Numbered from the stretch's first letter, positions 36,915 through 46,879 are shown. The stretch: DNA of 53,391 nt from Jiangella aurantiaca (GCF_004349105.1 NZ_SMLB01000044.1:1-53391), one strand, 5' to 3'. Numbers and translations are program-made. The notes: a model not told the origin generated them from the letters alone.

Positions 36915-39002
36915 TCAGTCGGCGTCCTTGGAGCCGTTCCCGCCGACGGCCGGCGTCGTCTTCTGGACCGTGAGCATGAACTCGGCGTTGCTCTTGGTCT
37001 TCTTGAGGCGGTCGAGCATCAGCTCGATGGCCTGCTGCGGGTCGAGCGCGGACAGAACGCGGCGCAACTGCCACATGATGGCCAGCTCCTCGCGGGAGAC
37101 CAGGATCTCCTCGCGCCGGGTGCTCGACGCGTCGACGTCGATGGCCGGGAACAGGCGCTTGTCGGCGAGGTCGCGGCGCAGCCGCAGTTCCATGTTGCCG
37201 GTGCCCTTGAACTCCTCGAAGATGACCTCGTCCATCTTCGAGCCGGTCTCGACCAGCGCGGTGGCGAGGATGGTCAGCGAGCCGCCGTTCTCGATGTTGC
37301 GCGCGGCGCCGAAGAACCGCTTCGGCGGGTACAGAGCGCTGGAGTCGACACCACCGGACAGGATGCGGCCACTGGCCGGCGCGGCCAGGTTGTAGGCCCG
37401 GCCCAGACGAGTGATGCCGTCGAGCAGGATGACGACGTCGTGGCCCAGCTCGACCAGCCGCTTGGCCCGCTCGATGGCGAGCTCGGCGACCATCGTGTGG
37501 TCGACCGGCGGGCGGTCGAACGTCGAGGCGATGACCTCGCCCTTGACGGTGCGCTGGAAGTCGGTGACCTCCTCGGGCCGCTCGTCGACCAGCACGACCA
37601 TGAGGTGGGTCTCGGGGTTGTTCTGCGTGATCGCGTGCGCCAGCGCCTGCATGATCAGCGTCTTGCCGGCCTTCGGCGGCGACACGATCAGGCCGCGCTG
37701 CCCCTTGCCGATGGGCGCGATGAGATCGATGATCCGCGTCGCCATGTTGGCGGCGTCGGTCTCGAGACGCAGCCGGTCCTGCGGGTACAACGGCGTCAGC
37801 CGGGAGAACTCGGGCCGCTGCTTGGCCGCCTCGGGGTCGGCGCCGTTGATGGTGTCGACCCGCACCAGCGCGTTGAACTTCTGCTGCTTCTCGCCCTCGC
37901 GCGGCTGCCGGACGGCGCCGGTGACGGCGTCGCCCTTGCGCAGCCCGTAGCGGCGGACCATGGCCAGCGACACGTACACGTCGTTGGGCCCGGGCAGGTA
38001 GCCCGACGTGCGGACGAACGCGTAGTTGTCCAGGATGTCGAGGATCCCGGCGACCGGGATGAGGACGTCGTCCTCGGTGACCGTCGGCTCCTCGATGCGC
38101 TCGCGGCTGCCACCACGGCGGTCACGGTCGCGATCGCGGTCGCGGTCGCGGTCGCGGCTGTTGCCGCGCCGGTCGCGCCGGCGCCGCCGGCGACCGCGGT
38201 CGTCGTCCTCGTCCTGGGCGTCGTCGCGTCCACCGCCCTGCCGGCCGCCGTCGGCGTCCTGACGCGCGTCGTCGCGGCGCGCGTCGTCGCGGCGCCGGCC
38301 GCCATCGCGGTCGCCGTCGCGGCCGCCCTGGCGGTCGCCGTCGCCGTCCTGACGGGCGGTCTCCTGACGGGCGTTGTCGCGGTCGCGCTGCCGGCCGCCG
38401 TCGCGGTCGTTCTGGCGGTCGCCGTCGCGGCCACCCTGGCGGCCCCGGCGGTTGTCCTGCCGCTCGGAGCGGCGTTCGGCCTGCTCGTCGTCGGCCGGAG
38501 CGTCGGTGCGCGCGGGCGCGTCGGCCGGCGTCTCGGCGCGGCTCGGCGCCTCGCCGGCCGGGACCTCCACGGCGGGAGACTCGGGAGCCGTGGCGTCGGC
38601 GGCGACCACGACCTCGTCGGGACGGAGCTCGGCGGCGGCCTGCGGCCGCTCGGCCCGGCGACGGGTACGGCCACGCGCGGGGGCCGGTGCCTCGGCGGCG
38701 GGCTGGTCGGTGGCGGCCGGGGCGGCGGGCTGCGCCGCGGACTCGACCGGAAGAGTGTCAGCGACGGCCGGCGCCGAGCCGCCGGACTGAGCCGCCTTGA
38801 TGGCCTCGACCAGCTCGCCCTTGCGCATGCGGCCGGTGCCCTTCAGCCCGAGGCCGGCGGCGAGCTGCTGGAGCTCAGCCAGAACCATGCCCTCGAGGCC
38901 GGCTGCGCGGCGGCGCGCCGGGCGCTTCGCCGCGGTGGCGTCAGTGGACGACGCCGGAACGTCCGGCGTCCCACCGACGCCGGGGATCTCGGTATTAGTC
39001 AC
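36915..39002 (-). CDS. rho: Transcription termination factor Rho
   Basis: The product is 695 aa against about 420 in enterobacteria. The extra length is a low-complexity insert (about residues 80-300) rich in Arg, Asp, Gly, Asn and Ala, with runs such as RDRDRDRDRDR, between the N-terminal helical domain (GLEGMVLAELQQLAAGLGLK) and the RNA-binding fold (GILDILDNYAFVRTSGY). The ATPase has Walker A SPPKAGKT near residue 440, VDERPEEVTDF, and the Q/R-loops (GHDVVILLDGITRLGRAYN). Inserts like this are known in actinobacterial Rho and increase RNA contact. The start is GTG 39002 with GGGAAGGA 6 nt upstream, itself held in a small hairpin. Confidence 0.97.
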   Translation of the reverse strand: MTNTEIPGVGGTPDVPASSTDATAAKRPARRRAAGLEGMVLAELQQLAAGLGLKGTGRMRKGELVEAIKAAQSGGSAPAVADTLPVESAAQPAAPAATDQPAAEAPAPARGRTRRRAERPQAAAELRPDEVVVAADATAPESPAVEVPAGEAPSRAETPADAPARTDAPADDEQAERRSERQDNRRGRQGGRDGDRQNDRDGGRQRDRDNARQETARQDGDGDRQGGRDGDRDGGRRRDDARRDDARQDADGGRQGGGRDDAQDEDDDRGRRRRRRDRRGNSRDRDRDRDRDRDRRGGSRERIEEPTVTEDDVLIPVAGILDILDNYAFVRTSGYLPGPNDVYVSLAMVRRYGLRKGDAVTGAVRQPREGEKQQKFNALVRVDTINGADPEAAKQRPEFSRLTPLYPQDRLRLETDAANMATRIIDLIAPIGKGQRGLIVSPPKAGKTLIMQALAHAITQNNPETHLMVVLVDERPEEVTDFQRTVKGEVIASTFDRPPVDHTMVAELAIERAKRLVELGHDVVILLDGITRLGRAYNLAAPASGRILSGGVDSSALYPPKRFFGAARNIENGGSLTILATALVETGSKMDEVIFEEFKGTGNMELRLRRDLADKRLFPAIDVDASSTRREEILVSREELAIMWQLRRVLSALDPQQAIELMLDRLKKTKSNAEFMLTVQKTTPAVGGNGSKDAD
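38118..38157 (-). repeat. Hexanucleotide tandem repeat inside rho
   Basis: GCGGTC-type units repeat about six times and encode the alternating Arg-Asp run of the Rho insert. Such a tract can change length by slippage without losing frame. Confidence 0.6.
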
Positions 39003-39007
39003 TCAGG

Positions 39008-39047
39008 GTCCTTCCCTGGACCGGCATCGGTTCAGACAAGCCGATGC
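39008..39047 (-). promoter_or_regulatory. Two adjacent hairpins in the rho 5' leader, one over the ribosome-binding site
   Basis: On the minus strand GCATCGG/CCGATGC (39041-39047 and 39024-39030) form a 7-bp stem. Immediately after, GGTCC/GGACC (39018-39022 and 39008-39012) enclose part of the Shine-Dalgarno. This could limit rho translation or serve autoregulation. Confidence 0.45.
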
Positions 39048-39215
39048 ATCGAACACCTCGGGTGGCTCCCGAGGAAAGGCACGACGCGAACTGATAGGCC
39101 GCCCCTCCGTGAGGTCCGCGCCAGCGAACCCCGGGGAGATGGGCGAAGACCATGGCCCTCGGCGACGAACGTCACCACCATGGGATACCGACCAGCAGAA
39201 CGTCGGTGCACAGCG

Positions 39216-39221
39216 AGAGTA
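39216..39221 (-). promoter_or_regulatory. Probable rho promoter, extended -10 box
   Basis: On the minus strand TGCTACTCT is an extended -10 (TG, one base, TACTCT). No good -35 box is seen, which suits the extended type. Transcription would start near 39210 and give a leader of about 205 nt. The rest of the 259-bp gap to thrB holds nothing else I can name. Confidence 0.5.
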
Positions 39222-39261
39222 GCACGTCGCCGGCCGTTTGACCCACCCCCGTCCCCACCGC

Positions 39262-40164
39262 TCATGCGGTGGCGTACTCCACGACGGCACCCCGCGTGTC
39301 CACTTGCAACGCGCGGACGTCCCAGCCCTCGGCGAGGGCGCGGACGCCGCCGGCCTCGTCGCCGGTCGCGAGCACCAGAACCGTCGGACCGGCACCGGAC
39401 ACGACGGCCGCCAGCCCTTCCGCGCGCAGCAGCGTGACCAGCGCGAACGTCTCGGGCATCGCGGGTTCGCGGTAGTGCTGGTGCAGGCGGTCGGCGGTCG
39501 CGTCGAGCAGCAGGTCCGGCCGCCGCCCCAGCGCGTGCACGAGCAGCGCGGCCCGTCCGGCGTTGGCGGCGGCATCGGCGTGCGGGACGGCGTCGGGCAG
39601 CAGGCCGCGGGCCTTCTCCGTCGACACCTCGAAGGACGGGACGCACACGATCGGCGCGACGTCGGGGTGGACGTCGACGCGGGTCGCGCGGGCGGTGCCG
39701 GTGTCGTCGCGCCACGCCACCGTGAGACCGCCGAGCAGGCAGGCCGCGACGTTGTCCGGGTGGCCCTCGAGCCGGTCGGCCAGAGCGAGCGCGTCGTCAT
39801 GCCTCGTCAGGCCGGTCAGCGCGCGCGCCGCGACGACGCCGGCGACGATGGCGGCCGCCGACGAGCCCAGCCCGCGGCCGTGCGGGAGCGCGTTCCGGCA
39901 GCTCAGCCGCAACGCCGACGGCTGCTCGCCGAGCTCGGCGAACGCGGCGCGCAGCGACCGGACCACGAGGTGCCGCTCGTCGAGCGGGACCGACCCCGCG
40001 CCCTCGCCGTCGACCGTCACCTCGATCGGGGTCGCGGGCCCGCCGAACTCCGCCGTCACCTCGACCTCGTCGTGCAGCGACAGCGCGAGGCCGAGCGCGT
40101 CGAACCCGGGGCCGAGGTTGGCGCTGGTGGCCGGCGTGCGGACGCGGACGGTGGCCGTCGTCAC
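39262..40164 (-). CDS. thrB: Homoserine kinase
   Basis: The product is 300 aa. It is a GHMP kinase that phosphorylates homoserine with ATP. The ATP loop is [17 protein letters not shown] (residues about 93-109), the N-terminal motif is [18 protein letters not shown], and the C-terminal GHMP motif is [16 protein letters not shown] 40164 overlaps the thrC stop by 4 bp. It is the last gene of hom-thrC-thrB; rho follows with its own promoter. Confidence 0.96.
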   Translation of the reverse strand: MTTATVRVRTPATSANLGPGFDALGLALSLHDEVEVTAEFGGPATPIEVTVDGEGAGSVPLDERHLVVRSLRAAFAELGEQPSALRLSCRNALPHGRGLGSSAAAIVAGVVAARALTGLTRHDDALALADRLEGHPDNVAACLLGGLTVAWRDDTGTARATRVDVHPDVAPIVCVPSFEVSTEKARGLLPDAVPHADAAANAGRAALLVHALGRRPDLLLDATADRLHQHYREPAMPETFALVTLLRAEGLAAVVSGAGPTVLVLATGDEAGGVRALAEGWDVRALQVDTRGAVVEYATA

Positions 40165-41255
40165 GCCAGGCCCAGCGCCTTCGCCGCGGCGCCGGCCTCG
40201 GCCGGCACGACGTAGGGGCGGATCTCGCCGTAGTAGGCGCTGGCGGTGTCGACGTCCTTGAGGCCGTGTCCGGTGACGGTGACGACGATGCGCTGCCCGG
40301 CGTCGAGGCGCCCGGTGCGGCTGTAGTGCAGCAGACCGGCGACCCCGGCCGCCGACGCCGGCTCGACGAACAGGCCCTCGCGGCCGGACAGCTCCTGCTG
40401 TGCGGCGAGGATCTGCTCGTCGGTGACGGCGTCGATGAGGCCGCCGGAGTCGTCACGTGCGGCGATGGCGAGATCCCACGACGCCGGGTTGCCGATGCGG
40501 ATGGCGCTGGCCACTGTCTCGGGCGCGGACACCGGGCCGCCGTGCACGAACGGCGCCGCGCCTGCGGCCTGGAAGCCCCACATGCGGGGGCGGCGCTTGG
40601 CCGGTCCCGGATTGTCGGTGGCGTATGCGGTGTATTCCGAGTAGCCGAGCCAGTAGGCGGAGATGTTGCCGGCGTTGCCGACCGGCAGAACGTGCAGGTC
40701 GGGCGCGTCGCCGAGGTCGTCGACCACCTCGAACGCGGCGGTCTTCTGCCCGGCCAGCCGGTACGGGTTCACCGAGTTGACCAGCGCGACGGGGTACGTC
40801 TCCGACAACTCGCGGGCCAGCCGCAGGCAGTCGTCGAAGTTGCCCTGCACCGACGCGATGACCCCGCCGTGCACGACGGCCTGGGCCAGCTTCGGGCCGG
40901 AGATCTTGCCGTCGGGCAGCAGCACGACGGGGCGCATGCCCGCCCGGACGGCGTACGCCGCGGCCGAGGCGCTGGTGTTGCCGGTGGACGCGCAGACGAC
41001 GGCCTCGGCGCCCTCCTCGGCGGCCTTCGAGATGGCCACCGTCATGCCGCGGTCCTTGAACGAGCCGGTCGGGTTGACGCCCTCGACCTTGAGGTACACC
41101 TCGCAGGAGGTCTGGTCGGACAGCCACGGCGCCGGGACCAGCGGCGTCCCGCCCTCGCGCAGCGTCACCACCGGCGTGGCCGCGGTGACCGGCAGCCGGT
41201 CGCGGTACTCCTCGATCACCCCGCGCCACAGCCGAGACTGAGTCACGACAGCCAT
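40161..41255 (-). CDS. thrC: Threonine synthase
   Basis: The product is 364 aa, the short actinobacterial/Bacillus type. It converts O-phosphohomoserine to threonine. PLP is bound by Lys67 ([11 protein letters not shown]), with [13 protein letters not shown] and the phosphate-binding Gly loop [13 protein letters not shown]. It begins [20 protein letters not shown], as in related species. ATG 41255 is 4 bp after the hom stop, and the stop overlaps thrB by 4 bp. Confidence 0.97.
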   Translation of the reverse strand: MAVVTQSRLWRGVIEEYRDRLPVTAATPVVTLREGGTPLVPAPWLSDQTSCEVYLKVEGVNPTGSFKDRGMTVAISKAAEEGAEAVVCASTGNTSASAAAYAVRAGMRPVVLLPDGKISGPKLAQAVVHGGVIASVQGNFDDCLRLARELSETYPVALVNSVNPYRLAGQKTAAFEVVDDLGDAPDLHVLPVGNAGNISAYWLGYSEYTAYATDNPGPAKRRPRMWGFQAAGAAPFVHGGPVSAPETVASAIRIGNPASWDLAIAARDDSGGLIDAVTDEQILAAQQELSGREGLFVEPASAAGVAGLLHYSRTGRLDAGQRIVVTVTGHGLKDVDTASAYYGEIRPYVVPAEAGAAAKALGLA

Positions 41256-41259
41256 CGTG

Positions 41260-42552
41260 TCACTCGCCTTCTACCCGCATCACCGACAGGACAGCACGAA
41301 CGGTATCGAGTCGCGTGAGCCCGTCGACAGTCGCGGCCAGTGAGTCGTCGGTGGCCTGGTGCGTGACGACCACCAGTTCGGCGTCGTCGGGGCCCTCGGA
41401 GCGCTGCCGGACGGTCTCGATGGACACGTCGTGCTCGGCGAACACCGCGGCGACGGCGGCGAGCACGCCCGGGCGGTCGTCGACGTCGAGGCTGATGTGG
41501 TAGCGGGTGACCGTCTCGCCCATCGGACGGACCGGACGGTCGGCATACCAGGAGCCGCGCGGCCCGACGGCGTCGCCGAGGCGGTTGCGGGCCGCGGTGA
41601 CGAGGTCGCCGAGGACGGCGCTCGCGGTGGGCACGCCGCCGGCGCCGGGGCCGTAGAACATCAGCCGGCCGGCCGCCTCGGCCTCGACGAACACGGCATT
41701 GTAGGCGCCGCGGACGCTGGCCAGCGGATGGGTGCGCGGCAGCATCGCCGGGTGGACGCGGACGCCGACGCCCTGACCGTCGGGGGACAGCTCACAGATG
41801 GCCAACAGCTTGACGACGGCGTTCATCGCCTTGGCCGACGCGACGTCGGCAGAGGTGACGTCGGCGATGCCCTCACGGTGCACGTCGGCGGCGACCACCG
41901 GCGAGTGGAACGCGATGCCGGCGAGGATCGCGGCCTTCGCGGCGGCGTCGAACCCCTCGATGTCGGCGGTGGGGTCGGCCTCGGCGTACCCGAGCGACTG
42001 CGCCTCCTCCAGCGCCTCGGTGAAGCTGCTGCCCTCGCTGTCCATGCGGTCGAGGATGTAGTTGGTGGTGCCGTTGACGATGCCGAGCACGCGCTTGATG
42101 CGGTCGCCGGCCAGCGACTCGCGCAGCGGCCGCAGCAGCGGGATCGCGCCTGCGACGGCGGCCTCGTAGTAGAGGTCGACGCCGTGCTTCTCCGCGGCCG
42201 TGTGCAGCGTCACGCCGTCCTCGGCGAGCAGCGCCTTGTTCGCCGTCACGATGGAGGCGCCTCGCTCCATGGCGGCCAGCAGCAGCCCGCGGGCCGGCTC
42301 GATGCCGCCGATGACCTCGACGACGAGGTCGACGTCGTCGCGCTCGACCAGCGCGCGGGCGTCGGCGGTGAACAGGCCGGGGTCGACGCCGGTGATGGAG
42401 CGGTCGCGGCCGAGCCGGCGGACGGCGATGCCGGCGAGCTCGAGCCGGGCGCCGGCCCGGGCGGCGAGGTCGTCGGCGTGCTCGTGCAGGAGGCGGGCGA
42501 CCTCCGTGCCCACCACACCGCATCCGAGCAGTGCCACGCGCAGGCTGGCCAT
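41260..42552 (-). CDS. hom: Homoserine dehydrogenase
   Basis: The product is 430 aa. It reduces aspartate semialdehyde to homoserine, the branch to threonine and methionine. The NAD(P) motif is [14 protein letters not shown], the catalytic region has [11 protein letters not shown] and the Lys-bearing [20 protein letters not shown], and a C-terminal ACT domain ([19 protein letters not shown]) gives allosteric threonine inhibition. ATG 42552 has AAGGAGGGGG 6 nt upstream. In related genomes hom usually follows lysA directly; here an accessory block separates them. Confidence 0.97.
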   Translation of the reverse strand: MASLRVALLGCGVVGTEVARLLHEHADDLAARAGARLELAGIAVRRLGRDRSITGVDPGLFTADARALVERDDVDLVVEVIGGIEPARGLLLAAMERGASIVTANKALLAEDGVTLHTAAEKHGVDLYYEAAVAGAIPLLRPLRESLAGDRIKRVLGIVNGTTNYILDRMDSEGSSFTEALEEAQSLGYAEADPTADIEGFDAAAKAAILAGIAFHSPVVAADVHREGIADVTSADVASAKAMNAVVKLLAICELSPDGQGVGVRVHPAMLPRTHPLASVRGAYNAVFVEAEAAGRLMFYGPGAGGVPTASAVLGDLVTAARNRLGDAVGPRGSWYADRPVRPMGETVTRYHISLDVDDRPGVLAAVAAVFAEHDVSIETVRQRSEGPDDAELVVVTHQATDDSLAATVDGLTRLDTVRAVLSVMRVEGE

Positions 42553-42705
42553 CAGTCCCCCTCCTTCACACCGGTACGCACGGGCACCAGTCTCCGGGAG
42601 GTCCGGACGATCTCGCGCGTTCTATCCATGATGCGAGACATCCGTCTCACCATACGTTGCGACACCGCAAGTCCTTCGTTGCCCCAGAGGGCCGCCCTCA
42701 CCCCG

Positions 42706-42711
42706 TATCAT
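42706..42711 (+). promoter_or_regulatory. -10-like hexamer for the FHA-ABC transporter gene
   Basis: TATCAT ends 8 nt before GTG 42720, which suits a leaderless or nearly leaderless transcript. It lies in the 167-bp divergent gap with hom. No -35 box at standard spacing. Confidence 0.4.
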
Positions 42712-42719
42712 CTTCGCGC

Positions 42720-45080
42720 GTGAGCGTGCTGCGGGTCACCGTCGGCGGGGTGACGCAGCACTTCCCGCCGTCGGCCGGCGACGTCCGGATCGGGCGGGCG
42801 GCCGGCGCGAACGTCGTCGTGCCCGAGTCCAGGGTGTCACGGCAGCACCTGGTCGTGTCGTACGACGGCGGCTGGGTCGCCCGCGACGAGGGCAGCTCCG
42901 GCGGCACCTGGCGCGACGGCGTCCAGGTCAGCGAGGTGCCGGTCGACGGCGCCGTCGAGCTGACGCTGGGCGGGCCGTCCGGGCCGGCGGTGTCGCTGGC
43001 GACCGGCACTGACGGCGCGCCGCCGCGGCCGCCGGGGACGATCCGGGTCGGCCGCGCGCCGGACAACGACATCGTCATCGACGACCTCCTTACGGCCCGG
43101 CACCACGCACGGCTCACGCCGAACGCCGACGGCTGGTTCCTCGAGGACCTCGACAAGCACCACCAGACGTTCGTCCGCGGCGCCGACGTCGAGACCGCCC
43201 AGCTGCGCGAGGGCGACGTCGTCACGTTCGGCAAGGTGCGCTTCGTCGTCACCGGCGACGGCCTGCTGCCGGTGCCGGACTCCCCGTCGAGCGGCGGGCT
43301 GGACGTCACCGACGTGCACTACGCACTGCCCGGCGGCAAGGTGCTCACCTCGGGCGTCTCGCTCGACGTCGCCGGGCCGCGGCTGGTCGCGCTGATCGGG
43401 CCGTCGGGGTCGGGCAAGTCGACGCTGCTGCGGCTGATCAGCGGCGAGCTGGAGCCGTCGCAGGGCTCGATCCGGTACCAGGGCATCGACCCACACCGGC
43501 AGCAGGAGGAGGTGCACGGCCGCATCGGCGTCGTGCCGCAGCACACCATCGCGCACGCCCAGCTCACCGCCCGTAAGGCGCTGCAGTACGCCGCTGAGCT
43601 GCGGCTGTCGCAGGACACCACGGCGGCCGAGCGGCGCCGGCGGGTCGAGGACGTGCTGGCCGAACTGTCGCTGGCCGAGCACGCCGACATCCCGGTGAAG
43701 CGGATGTCCGGCGGACAGCAGCGCCGGCTGGCCATCGCGTTCGAGCTGCTCACCCGCCCGTCGCTGCTGATCCTCGACGAGCCCACCGCCGGGCTGGACC
43801 CCGCGCTGGTCCGGCAGATCATGACCGGGCTGCGCGAGCTGGCCGACGGCGGCCGGCAGGTCATCGTCACCACGCACGACCTCGCCCACCTGGACCTGTG
43901 CGACGACGTCCTCATCATGCTGCCGGGCGGCCGGGTCGAGTACTTCGGCCCGCCGGATGGCATCGCGGCGCATTTCGGGACGGGTGACTGGGCGGACATC
44001 TTCGAGCGGTTGAACGCCGCGACGCCGCCGCCACCTGCGCCGGCCACCGCGGGACCCGGCCTGAGTGAGTGGGTGCGCCGGCTGAACCCGCTCACCTGGC
44101 TGGACCGCCTCAGCGGCTACGGCCGCCCGGACGCCGCCGACGCGCGTCGCCTGGCCCGTCTCGGGACGGCCGCCGGACCGCGCGCGGTGGGCGAGGCACC
44201 GGAGATCGTCGGCCCGCAGGCCATCGACCAGCGCCGGCGCCGGCAGCAGACCTGGGTGCTGATCCGCCGTCAGCTCCGCCTCATCTGGGCCGACCGCGGC
44301 TACGCCGGCTTCCTGATCGTGCTGCCGATGGTCCTCGCGCTGCTGACCTTCGCCATCCCGGACGAGACCGGGCTGGGGCGGCCGACGAGCCCGGGCAGCA
44401 CCGAGGCGATGCGGCTGCTGGTCGTCCTCGTCGTCGGCGCCGCGTTCATGGGCATGGCCGCGACCGTCCGCGACCTCGTCGCCGAGCGGCGCATCTTCCG
44501 GCACGAGCGCGCCGCCGGCCTGATGCCGGACGCCTACCTGGCGGCGAAGATCACGGTGTTCTGCGGCGTCGTCCTGGTGCAGACGCTGATCCTGCTCCGG
44601 CTGGTGTACTGGTTCCGGGCCGGCCCGGAGGACGGCGTGCTGTTCGGCACGGGCAACGTCGAGGTGGGCGTGGCGCTGGGGGCGACGGCGATCGTGTCGG
44701 CGCTGCTCGGACTGCTGATCTCGGCGCTGGTGGCGACGCCGGAGCAAACCATGCCGCCGCTGGTGGTGGCGATCATGGCGCAGCTGGTGCTGTGCGGTGG
44801 GCTGATCGAGGTCACCGGGCAGGCGGTCGTGTCGCAGCTGTCCTGGCTGGTGCCGTCGCGCTGGGGCTACGCCGCGGCCGCGTCGACGGTGAACGTCACC
44901 GAGCTGGTCCCCAACGCGCCGGACGACGCGCTGTGGAGCCACAACGCCGTGGCGTGGCTGGGCGCGCTGCTGGCGTTGGCCGTGCTGGGCGCCGCCTACA
45001 CCTGGCTGGCCCGCCGCCGCGGTGGGGCACGTCCTGGGTCTCAGTCACGTTTGCGGGCCCGAAACGGCCGTTCGGCGTGA
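42720..45080 (+). CDS. FHA-domain ABC-2 type transporter (ATPase and permease fused, Rv1747-like)
   Basis: The product is 786 aa. Two FHA domains (about residues 1-85, VRIGRAAGANVVV with SRQHL; and 100-185, IRVGRAPDNDIVI with ARHHARL) bind phosphothreonine. An ABC ATPase follows: Walker A GPSGSGKST near 228, signature MSGGQQRRLA near 330, Walker B LLILDEPTAGLD near 349. The last third (about 515-770) has six membrane helices of the ABC-2 type. This is the half-transporter layout of mycobacterial Rv1747, whose FHA domains are docked by Ser/Thr kinases; no such kinase is in this window. GTG 42720 opens the first FHA strand. It converges with a two-component operon and may be a lipid or lipo-oligosaccharide exporter. 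Confidence 0.93.
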   Translation: MSVLRVTVGGVTQHFPPSAGDVRIGRAAGANVVVPESRVSRQHLVVSYDGGWVARDEGSSGGTWRDGVQVSEVPVDGAVELTLGGPSGPAVSLATGTDGAPPRPPGTIRVGRAPDNDIVIDDLLTARHHARLTPNADGWFLEDLDKHHQTFVRGADVETAQLREGDVVTFGKVRFVVTGDGLLPVPDSPSSGGLDVTDVHYALPGGKVLTSGVSLDVAGPRLVALIGPSGSGKSTLLRLISGELEPSQGSIRYQGIDPHRQQEEVHGRIGVVPQHTIAHAQLTARKALQYAAELRLSQDTTAAERRRRVEDVLAELSLAEHADIPVKRMSGGQQRRLAIAFELLTRPSLLILDEPTAGLDPALVRQIMTGLRELADGGRQVIVTTHDLAHLDLCDDVLIMLPGGRVEYFGPPDGIAAHFGTGDWADIFERLNAATPPPPAPATAGPGLSEWVRRLNPLTWLDRLSGYGRPDAADARRLARLGTAAGPRAVGEAPEIVGPQAIDQRRRRQQTWVLIRRQLRLIWADRGYAGFLIVLPMVLALLTFAIPDETGLGRPTSPGSTEAMRLLVVLVVGAAFMGMAATVRDLVAERRIFRHERAAGLMPDAYLAAKITVFCGVVLVQTLILLRLVYWFRAGPEDGVLFGTGNVEVGVALGATAIVSALLGLLISALVATPEQTMPPLVVAIMAQLVLCGGLIEVTGQAVVSQLSWLVPSRWGYAAAASTVNVTELVPNAPDDALWSHNAVAWLGALLALAVLGAAYTWLARRRGGARPGSQSRLRARNGRSA

Positions 45081-45105
45081 CACAGACCCAACACGTGACA
45101 CAGAC
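45076..45105. repeat. 12-bp direct repeat between convergent genes
   Basis: CGTGACACAGAC occurs at 45076-45087 and 45094-45105, 18 bp apart, across the stop of the FHA-ABC gene. The tail end of that gene is also unusual in composition. It may be an operator or a short duplication. Confidence 0.4.
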
Positions 45106-45116
45106 GTAGCCTCCGT

Positions 45117-45722
45117 TCACAGCCAGCCGTTGCGCTCGGCCACCCGCACGGCCTCGACCCGGTTGCGGGTGCCGGTCTTGCCGATGGCGCTGGACAGGTA
45201 GTTGCGCACCGTCCCCTCGGACAGGTAGAGCCTCCCCGCGACGGCGGCGACGCTGGAGCCGTCGCGCGACGCGCGCAGCACGTCGGCCTCGCGTGCGGTC
45301 AGTGGCGACGGGCCGGCGGCCAGCGACTCGACCGCCAGTGCGGGGTCGACGACGCGCAGGCCGGCGTGGATGCGGCGGATCGCGTCGGCCAGCTGCTCGG
45401 CCGGGCTGTCCTTGACGACGAAGCCGCCGGCCCCGGCCTCGATGGCCCGGCGCAGGTAGCCGGGCCGGCCGAACGTCGTCACGATGAGCACGCGGCACGA
45501 CGGCAGCTGCTCGCGCAGCACGGCCGTCGCCGCGATGCCGTCGAGTCCCGGCATCTCCACGTCCAGCAGCGCGACGTCCGGGCGGTGCTCCAGCGCGGCA
45601 GCGACCACCTCGTCGCCGCGGTCGACCTGAGCGACGACCTCGAGTTCGGACTCCAGCGACAGCAGCGCGGCCATCGCGCCGCGGACCAGCGCCTGGTCGT
45701 CGGCGAGCAGCAACCGGATCAC
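45117..45722 (-). CDS. LuxR/NarL-type response regulator (DesR-like)
   Basis: The product is 201 aa. The receiver has LLLADDQALVRGAM, phospho-acceptor Asp54 (ALLDVEMPGLDG), VTTFGRPGYL and Lys in FVVKDSP. The C-terminal helix-turn-helix is LTAREADVLRASRDGSSVAA and LSEGTVRNYLSSAIGKTGTR. The sequence style is that of DesR-type regulators, which often control an adjacent ABC transporter. GTG 45722 overlaps the kinase stop by 4 bp; an in-frame GTG at 45749 is possible but less likely. It converges with the FHA-ABC gene, its possible target. Confidence 0.92.
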   Translation of the reverse strand: MIRLLLADDQALVRGAMAALLSLESELEVVAQVDRGDEVVAAALEHRPDVALLDVEMPGLDGIAATAVLREQLPSCRVLIVTTFGRPGYLRRAIEAGAGGFVVKDSPAEQLADAIRRIHAGLRVVDPALAVESLAAGPSPLTAREADVLRASRDGSSVAAVAGRLYLSEGTVRNYLSSAIGKTGTRNRVEAVRVAERNGWL

Positions 45723-46879
45723 GTCACCATCATCGCGGCCGTGGTCCACCCGCCGGTCCCGTCGGGCCCGGCCTGCAACGTCCCTCCGGCCGCTTCGACC
45801 CGCTCACGCAGCCCGACCAGCCCCGACGAGGAGGGCGATCCCGGCGAGCCGCCGTCGGCGCCGTCGTTCCAGATTTCGATCGCGCCGGCCGTGACGGTGA
45901 TCCGGGCGTGCCGCGCTTGGCTGTGCCGAACGACGTTCGTGACGGCCTCGCGCAGCACCCAGCCGAAGATCTCGCGCCGGTCGGCGGGGACGTGGTCGAC
46001 GGCCCCGGGCAGCTCGGCCGCGATGCCGGCCGCCTCGAGCACCGTCGCCGCCCGCACCAGCTCCGAGGTCAGCGTGACGTCGCGGTAGCCGGCGACGGTG
46101 CCGCGAACGTCCTTGAGCGCCTCGCGCAGCAACCCTTCGACCTCGCGCAGCTCGGCCCGGGCGCGATCGTCGTCGGTGCCGGCCATGCGGCGAGCCAGCT
46201 GCGCCTTGACCGTCGCGGCGGTGAGGCTGTGGCCGACGACATCGTGCAGGTCGCGGGCGAAGCGCAGCCGCTCCTGCTCGATCGCCATCGACGCGATCTG
46301 CTCCTGCGCCCGGACGAGCCGCCGGTTGGTGTCGCGCAGCCGGAAGATCGCGTCGGTGGCCCAGGACGAGCCGAGTATGGCGACCAGGAACCAGACATTG
46401 ACTTCCCAGTCCAGGCCGAGCGACCACGGGACCAGCACGACGGCGACGCAGATGCTGCCGATGGTGGCCCACGCCTCTCGCCGCGGCATGACGACGAGGG
46501 CGATCTGGCTCAGCGCGAACCACATGACCACGCCGTTCTCGCCGGCGAACCCGACCACCAGCGAGGCGAGCAGGCACAGCACCACGAAGCCGAACCGGCG
46601 GATCGCGCACGGCACCTCGACCCCACGCCGCCGAGCGGCCACCGCCTGGGTGAAGACGTAGTAGTACGCGATGAGGAACGCCACCAGCGAGAGGTAACCG
46701 AGAACGGCCCAGACCACCGGGTAGTGCTGCTGGTAGACCCCGGCAGCGGTCGGCGTCAGGATGACGGCCCACACCAGGGCGACGAACAGCGGCCTGCGCC
46801 GCTCGTCGTCCCGCGCCACGGGCGACGCAGTCTCGACCGGTGCGGGAGTCATCGCCGCCAACCTAGCGCGGCCGCTCAT
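45719..46879 (-). CDS. Sensor histidine kinase (HisKA_3, DesK-like)
   Basis: The product is 386 aa. Five to six membrane helices (residues about 30-175) are followed by a coiled-coil linker. The phospho-acceptor His212 is in FARDLHDVVGHSLTAATVKA, and the HATPase domain has REAVTNVVRHSQA and GLVGLRERVEAAGG. The ATPase domain is somewhat shortened, as in DesK-type kinases. ATG 46879 overlaps the stop of the 75-aa gene (ATGA), and the stop overlaps the response regulator by 4 bp, so all three are translationally coupled. It probably senses membrane or envelope state. Confidence 0.93.
   Translation of the reverse strand: MSGRARLAAMTPAPVETASPVARDDERRRPLFVALVWAVILTPTAAGVYQQHYPVVWAVLGYLSLVAFLIAYYYVFTQAVAARRRGVEVPCAIRRFGFVVLCLLASLVVGFAGENGVVMWFALSQIALVVMPRREAWATIGSICVAVVLVPWSLGLDWEVNVWFLVAILGSSWATDAIFRLRDTNRRLVRAQEQIASMAIEQERLRFARDLHDVVGHSLTAATVKAQLARRMAGTDDDRARAELREVEGLLREALKDVRGTVAGYRDVTLTSELVRAATVLEAAGIAAELPGAVDHVPADRREIFGWVLREAVTNVVRHSQARHARITVTAGAIEIWNDGADGGSPGSPSSSGLVGLRERVEAAGGTLQAGPDGTGGWTTAAMMVT

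Noticed and set aside
38118-38157. Tandem hexanucleotide run considered as a CRISPR-like or regulatory repeat
   Set aside because: It is inside the rho reading frame and encodes the Arg-Asp stretch of the known Rho insert; units are 6 bp with no spacers.
42553-42719. Threonine attenuator or riboswitch before hom
   Set aside because: The leader has no Thr-rich peptide and no hairpin-plus-T-run or known riboswitch motif. A strong ribosome-binding site directly precedes the ATG.
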